Of a stretch of 64,000 nucleotides of DNA, positions 57,692 through 64,000 are shown piece after piece. The notes beneath the pieces are model-generated. The model did no database searches. It was not told where the DNA came from and saw nothing but the letters and a program-made list of their open reading frames with translations. This stretch comes from Siphonodentalium dalli (taxonomy: Eukaryota; Mollusca; Scaphopoda; Gadilida; Siphonodentaliidae): NCBI GenBank assembly GCA_032622095.1, contig CP136065.1, forward strand, positions 240,849,530 through 240,913,529, read 5' to 3'. Position numbers and translations under genes: made by a program. The first letter of the stretch is position 1; each line of letters begins with the position of its first letter.

Positions 57692-57705
57692 TGTTGAGTA
57701 TAAAA

Positions 57706-58245
57706 GGATATGGTCCCATAAATGGCCGTATTTAGTTTACAGTCCCCCTTTAAAGGCACGTGAGGCCTTAGTTGTCGAAAATATTCATATTTGTTCTAAT
57801 CACCGTAAACAGAAAAACATTAAAACGCATACAGTTTCGTTCATATATATACCATGACCATCACGTAAACAGCATGTTATCATAAAGACCTACTATATTT
57901 TACCCAAGCAAGAGCCTGATTGTGTCACAGAAGACAGCACAATGCTACTGGCTAATCACACACAAATGGCATAAACGCTCTTTATTAGTTCCATATCAGG
58001 AATTCACCAACAAAGAACGCTCTTTATGTTTACTATCATAATATAAACAAACACCAGAAAAGTAACTTGTTATGCTTTTGTTTACATAACAATGGTCAAA
58101 AATATGACAATAACATACTGTTTATGCGATATTTCTTATTTGTATATGGACAAAGTCTGTCTACATTTTGTTGTTCTTTCTGCTTGTGGCGGTTTTTGAC
58201 GGGTGGAAATATTTTCACAGGATACCCACCGCCAAGGCCAACCGT
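57706..58245. other. N-family end, then spacer with U-family words
   Basis: 57706-57745 is the rest of the N arm (GGATATGGTCCCATAAATGG ... CAGTCCC). 57970-58030 has two U-family AACGCTCTTTAT phrases. No gene. Confidence 0.5.
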
Positions 58246-58445
58246 ACCTTTAAGATTGTCGTTCCCCCAATGCTGTCAAATGTGTTTGATCCATTCCACC
58301 TCCCCATATGATCATTATGGGTTTCACTTCAATCGAAATTCCGGTTCTGTAGATTGCCGTAAAATATGACACGTGACCCCATAATCTAGAATAATGCAGA
58401 AGGGCAATACACACGCATGGGAATGGTTCATGTGCCTGAACCATT
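58246..58445 (+). repeat. N-family core, third locus
   Basis: CCCCCAATGCTGTCAAATGTG, TTGATCCATTCCACCTCCCC and CACTTCAATCGAAATTCCGG match 53980-54060 and 54250-54330. Confidence 0.8.
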
Positions 58446-60145
58446 GATAATCCTTCCAGGTTGTTTTTTTAACCTGGAATTCTACTTTTCATAACGAGTG
58501 TAAATGCACTTAGTGATTTATGTCATTTATACTGTTATTTACGTGCTAGTGTGGAACGTTAATGATCAGGCCCGTTCAATTTATACTAAATTCTCCCACC
58601 GTCAGATGTCAAACAAGCCGCGATTAAGTGGAGAAATATTAAATACCGGGCTCTTATGTAATTAATCTTTGGCTCCGTGGCTGAAGAGCCGGGCTAATTA
58701 TGAAGGTGGGGTCTCGTTAGCGATCATCCACAGAACAGCACGCAAAACCAAGATCTGGCAACAGCGGCGTAATTCTCCAGCTTTAATCAAGCAGATTTAT
58801 GGAGATTAATGTATTTTTGTGTGTTTAGCTATGATGCCAAAACCTACCAGTGAGATGGCCTTGATATTGTGTTCACTATTTCTTATGGTTTATAAGAAAA
58901 TCCCGTAAATTAGAAAATTAAAAGGACAATGCACTTCCTTCCTTTGCAACTAGACTTGGACCCACCACAACGTCGATTGTATCTTCGCGTACAAACGGTA
59001 CGCGCCGCAGGGGCTTGTCGTAAAACACATTTCATTGCAAAAAGGTACGCCCCTTTTAACATGCATTACTACAACATAATAAGTGAATTATTTTTGGTAT
59101 TAAAGAAGAGTATTAAAGCGGCGCTTTCTAATTGATTAATTAACTGGCTCGTGTGGCACTCATAGGAAATTTCGTTTTGCAGTTGTACATTTGTTGTAGT
59201 GCTTAGTTCACTTGCTGAATATCTCGGGCTGTCAAAACCCTTGATCACAGTTAAATAGCGTTTTTTTTTTCTTTCGTGTTGTTATCATTATGTTGTTGTC
59301 TAGACATAATTATACATGGTTAGCATAATCTCCAAATTAATCGGAAGGAAGGACGAGTTATGTCGACAAATACACGAAATGTTGGACCTGCAGGCTTTAT
59401 AAACTGTGGAAAACCCCTACTTGTCATAGTCATAGAATTTCCCAGATGTGTTCAAATGTGCTCCCATAAATCATACTAACGCTCTTTATTTTTACCATAT
59501 CAGGAATAAACTAACATGTAACGCTCTTTGATGTTCCATGCTGAAGAAAAGTTATTACATTCTATGACTTGAATGTTATATATACATACAACACTCTCTT
59601 GATTAAAAGTCTTGATTAAAATGAATGAATACATAAAATATTAAAGTAGGCACCAACCGGCCATCCAAATACCAAATAGTCTGTGTCAAATTGTAAATAC
59701 GCCATTACATATATCATTCAGGGGCAGCAGTAAGACGGCCAGCTAGGTCATGCTGCTCCTGTGCAATAATATACTTTTGTTTACTATTTTGTTAATGTAT
59801 TGTATTTTAATATTATTGTGCAAATAAAGATCTATCTATTTATCTATCTATCTATATGTATATATACGGTAGGTTGTTCATCCAAACTAATTATGGGGTG
59901 GGTTTGAATCCCCTTCTTGATTTTTCGCGAACGACCAGCTATCAAGACCGATTACCGCTAACGACAAGCTATCAAGTCCGATTACCCCGAACATGTTGCG
60001 AAAATTTTCTCGATCACTCGAGAACAGACCAAGAACATGTTCGCGGGTTTGGAGAATTCGGAGAGTTATAATCCAGACCAATGAACACGTTTCTGTCTGT
60101 CCCGGGCCTGTTGCATGTCGTTGTTGGAGTTCTGACACCCGCGCG
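58446..60145. other. No gene recognised; U-family repeat and a LINE tail
   Basis: 59362-59560 is a U-family copy (GACAAATACACGAAATGTTG ... TGTTCCATGCTGAAGAAAAG). 59715-59858 looks like a truncated retroelement 3' end (GTGCAAATAAAG then (ATCT)n). 59930-59990 has a ~33-bp tandem duplication (GACCAGCTATCAAGACCGATTACC and AGCTATCAAGTCCGATTACC). Confidence 0.5.
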
Positions 60146-60149
60146 GACC

Positions 60150-60465
60150 ACTTTTCGAAATGAATTAAAACTAATGAAAAACAGCAACAGATATCAAGCA
60201 GGATTTATTCATTTCGGCATCCATGAAAGAAGACATGTTTAGAATTGAATTGAATTGTTTATGACTGGCCTGAAATTTCTTGATAGCAGTTAGTTTGATA
60301 ATGGCTTATAACTATTCATGGTCTCGCCTATTGAAATGGACCGATCGCGCGCAGGCGATTAATACTATCAGTGATTGGTGTGACCATGTAAAATACATGG
60401 AATACATGGATTTTACATACAGAAATTACATATATATAGTGTATATCCACCCTTAGTGGTCTACT
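60150..60465 (-). repeat. Dispersed repeat, inverse copy of 17125-17400
   Basis: AAATGAATTAAAACTAATGAAA, TTTATTCATTTCGGCATCC, GGCCTGAAATTTCTTGATAG and GTGTGACCATGTAAAATACA are inverse matches of the 17-kb copy, in order. Confidence 0.85.
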
Positions 60466-60469
60466 GCTC

Positions 60470-62055
60470 GCGAACACAACAGAACACGGGTTCTGGGAGT
60501 GAGTATCAAGACCCGAGAACACGTTATTTTGGTTTAAATTGTTTATTAACCACCAGATATATGTGTTACATAAAATACATCGAATATATATTGTTATAAC
60601 GGACATGTTAATTTAGTATATATGTATATGGTAGAAATGGAGAACGACAGTATATATAGCTTTTCGGGTGTCATTCTCCCCATGCATGTATCATAGAGGG
60701 GCCTTATATACAATGTATATATAAATGTTCCTGGGATTTTGCGTTAATAGAGACCTTTCACTAGATCACGAATGCGATTACGGTTATGGACAATATCTGC
60801 CAGTATACGGCCAAAATTCGATCTGACAGCGGATATAGATAAATCAATCGAATTGTACATGGGTTATGGAATATATAAGATATTGAGGAGAAGAAGAAGA
60901 GGAGTATTCAGGAGAAGAAGTTTGGATGGAGGGGCGTTCTCCGTCTGTTCTTGGTCTGTGTTCTTGTTTTCAAGTCACAACACCCGCGAACACAGAACAC
61001 GGATTCGAATACACCCCTATTCATTACATTACTAGTATCATGCAGACTTTGGTCACTTCTGCGGTCGGTCGAAGGTCATGCGTGTATGACAGTGTATCCC
61101 TGACGACTGATGGTATGTTGTATTATGATTTGATATGGTGTCTATGTATAAACAAATCGGAGCACCACATGTATATAGGTCATCCTGCTACATGAGCATG
61201 AACTCACAACCAACGTTATCTTCGTCCTATAGTCTTGTCTCAGTAATGCATTTTTTTCTGGCATAATAAGCTAAATCTATACAATGTGCTCGATCTAACT
61301 GAATCTAGTTTGATATTTGATAAACTCCTCGCGTTACGCTGGGTGAAGTTCACTATCCTGGTCCAAGATTAATTCGTGTTTTCCATCTTTTGATCGCGAT
61401 GTTTTCACCTCTAATTGAATGATGTTTCCGAACGAGCTGGGTTTCCACCTCTTAATTGAACAAGTTGGTCAGAGCGGATAGCATATTTCGCTATGCCTGT
61501 GGATGATTGATGGAAAACGCGGTGGAGTGATGGATGTTTAGACATTGAGACCAAAACATGTTGTTAGTAGCCATATGGTCCAAAGAAAAATATTTATGCT
61601 CCCCGAGTGACTCGACTCAACCAGCAGTATTGTACTGTATTTGATAAAACCACAAGGGCTGGACACTCATGTTATGTGATTTGGACGTTGGAGAACGTGT
61701 TTTACATCTTGATAAATTTCATGAAATATTCCAGGCAGACCAATTTGCATTTTTTGGCAAGCAGTTCGTCGAAGATATACCTAGTTCTGGGAAATAATAG
61801 ATTAAATGCAATATCTTTGACGACCAATAATCTCAATTCTTTACGTGCTTTCGGCAAACAGCCTGCTTGTTGTATATTCTTCCAGTGGAGATAGTGTTTG
61901 GGTGGTACAGTCGTATTATTGATTGATTGTTTATTTACTCAATGCCACAATTAAGTGGCGAATACAGAGTACTAATTAACATATATACATATATTTACAA
62001 AAGGAGGCCACTGTTGTCTGGCTTGCCATTTTCATATGGCAGAAGTGTATAGTTG
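60470..62055. other. No gene recognised
   Basis: Frames at 60772-61195 and 61607-61894 are unrecognised. 61915-61990 (TGATTGATTGTTTATTTACTC) may be the inverse tail of a SINE or LINE. Confidence 0.4.
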
Positions 62056-62057
62056 TA

Positions 62058-62310
62058 CTAACATCATCATCATCATCATTATCATCATCTTCACCATTAT
62101 CATCGTCATCATCATCATCATCATCGTCCTCATTATCATCATCGTCGTAGTCGCCACAACCACCACCATCATCATCATCATCGTAAGCATCATCATCATC
62201 TTCATCGTCGTCATAATCATCGTCATCATCATCGTTATCATGATCATCAAAGTCACCATCGTCGTCGTCATCATCACCATCGTCGCAATTACCATCGTCA
62301 TCGTCGTCAA
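62058..62310 (+). repeat. (ATC)n trinucleotide microsatellite, ~250 bp
   Basis: Imperfect ATC repeats with CGTC, ACC and TTC interruptions. Both overlapping 92-codon frames are repeat artefacts (poly-Ile/Val one way, poly-Met the other). Confidence 0.95.
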
Positions 62311-63045
62311 TTAGTACATTATACCTGAGTTATCATACGAGAGATAGCATGATTGACGACTGTCAAATATTTTAAGACTAACCTCGAGAAAATACCATTT
62401 GTACAATGCCACCCCTTGCTGGTTAAGTTGTGCTACTATGCTATGATACTATACAGTTGGTCCTGCTTGAGTGCTATGGTGTTGGTGTGGCAAAATGATG
62501 CTGTTACGAAAACTACCGTTGTATTCGTATAGGTTAGCATTTTCGCGGTGTTTGGCTAATCCGAGTGATTTGCGAAAAAGTCAGTGTATGTATGAAACAT
62601 GGAAGAGAATATATACTATAAAATCTTTTAATCGTTTGCTTAGTATTTGCAAAATGATAGGAATAGCCATCTTGATTATGTGTCTGTTGGAAATAACAGA
62701 CACAGCCAGTATTAAAATATTTTACAATATATTTATTTTTTAATGTTTGCTACTGCACATAAATGAATTTCCCCTCTTTTGGATCCACCAGCATCATAGC
62801 AAATTAACAGGGCCACATAACCAGGGGTGAACCTTCGGGATTGCAGATACCTGACTGTTCATGTCCCAGACATGATGTACATGCTTTTTTATAATCAGTT
62901 TGGCATTATTATGCATGGATTCCAGCACACACTATATATTTTTAAACTATATGAGTGCTATGTCGATGCGTGTTGACGCTAGAGGGAAATTTCGTAGAGG
63001 GGTGAATATTTGTCGATAGAGATCAATAACAAATACATGTTGTGA
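62311..63045. other. No gene recognised
   Basis: 62785-62825 (CACCAGCATCATAGCAAATT, AACAGGGCCAC) echoes 22945-22980, a minor dispersed repeat. Frame 62471-62743 is unrecognised. Confidence 0.4.
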
Positions 63046-63050
63046 GCGGA

Positions 63051-63454
63051 CTCAAAATATGGTGCTGGACATTTTCAGAATGACCCCCCCCCCCCCCCCC
63101 CCCCGGATGGTGAAATTCATCATCTGGGTACCACATTCTGCATAGTCTCATCTATGGGGGACCTAATAACGATTTAAGTTCCTGGATGATGATGTGAGCC
63201 CCATTTGGGCACCTCGATTATATATTGTGTCGTCTGCCAATGTGGGGATATAGAGAAACTAACCTAAACTAGAAAAAGAACCTTTATGAAGAAGTTACTC
63301 AAGAAAATAAGATACTTTTCAGAGAAGATGAAGCCTAAGCAGAATGAGGCTACCAGAGGGTGAATTTAGTGATGATAGCCCACTGAATGGGGTAGTGTCA
63401 CTAAATTCACCCTCTGGGACCTTATTCTGCAAATGTCCGGCACCATGTTTTGAG
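63051..63454. mobile_element. Inverted-repeat element (404 bp) with an internal hairpin
   Basis: The left end CTCAAAATATGGTGCTGGAC is the inverse of the right end GTCCGGCACCATGTTTTGAG. It includes a C run of ~18 (63087-63104). A 19-bp perfect hairpin lies at 63354-63416 (CAGAGGGTGAATTTAGTGA and inverse, loop ~25). Confidence 0.75.
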
Positions 63455-64000
63455 GTCTACTTGTGACCAACAATATAATCCAGTTTCCAGAAGAAAAACA
63501 CACTGGTCGCCTTCTATACGTAATCGACACAACTCGCAGTGGCGTATTTGGAGAAAAAAGTATGGATCTGAGGCACGTTATGACATTTATTACGATATTA
63601 ATGTAGTGCGAAGCGGTTTACACTAAATGTGCTACAATGATCACCCATCAATAAAACGCACTCACATTACATTCATTTCTTATATTAGTATACATGTAGC
63701 TATTTCCCTGTTAATTCCTCTAAACTCATCCAAAATGTCTTCTTCTGAAATCTGCCTTCATTTTTGATATTATACCGTGCATCACTATTAGTTTAACATA
63801 TAGTATATCTGCAAAATATCGGTCGATTAGTTTGTGGCCATCCACTTAAAAACACGCCCAGTAAATATATCTACTGTTTTAGTCATCTAGGTAAAAGTAA
63901 TGACGTCGGTTTGTATTATCGTGTGTTTTATTGGGATATGGAACGCATGACCCTATTGGCAGTTGACCAATCACCGACAGGATTTAGTGTAACGCATTCG
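63455..64000. other. No gene recognised
   Basis: AT-rich spacer at the window edge; no frame or repeat could be assigned. Confidence 0.4.

Noticed and set aside
62032..62314. Overlapping 92-codon frames at the ATC microsatellite
   Set aside because: Homopolymer-like Ile/Val and Met strings on opposite strands are pure simple-sequence artefacts.

Overview
This is animal nuclear DNA: intron-split coding sequence, AT-rich spacers, and almost every kind of eukaryotic interspersed and tandem repeat. It most resembles a bilaterian invertebrate. The GTCCGTCC-rich repeats, the tRNA-derived SINE ending in CAATCAATCAAT and the many short inverted-repeat elements suggest a mollusc, but that is inference. 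No bacterial-style operon, CRISPR array or rRNA gene is visible.

Only one host gene is recognised. Bases 35668-35948 (+) encode the first coding exon of a cGMP-dependent protein kinase I (PRKG1), beta-type N-terminus. It holds a leucine/isoleucine zipper and the pseudosubstrate segment, and ends at a consensus splice donor. No second exon was recognised, so the remaining ~28 kb is probably first intron. Sequence upstream of ~35000 is intergenic or 5' flank.

Layout. 1-12780: non-autonomous DNA transposons (foldback 1894-2415, hAT-like 3862-5457, TAA-flanked 7764-8131, TTAA-flanked 8715-9095 and 11315-11706), a 94-bp satellite (2979-3745) and two copies of an unknown coding-like segment. 12786-13213: 25-bp array. 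13230-27540: four decayed copies of a repeated ORF family (here 'W'), two LINE 3' fragments and more MITEs, including a TA-flanked one that splits a W copy. 27500-34600: TTAA-flanked MITEs of two families; one copy carries an internal 49-bp array. 35668-35948: PRKG1 exon. 36400-42500: foldbacks and MITEs. 42560-48960: a nested complex in which a plus-strand LINE is broken by two TTAA MITEs and a minus-strand LINE, itself broken by a 1.7-kb inverted-repeat element. 49520-53960: 96-bp minisatellite, ~46 copies. 54780-57000: 66/59-bp array with ~35 consensus splice donors. 57386-57691: tRNA-derived SINE with a perfect 14-bp target duplication. 57700-64000: dispersed repeats, an ATC microsatellite and a hairpin-bearing inverted-repeat element.

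The long open frames in the tandem arrays (up to ~1060 codons) follow from monomer lengths divisible by three and are not presented as genes. Family letters used below (P, R, F, N, C, W, S, U) are local labels, not database names.
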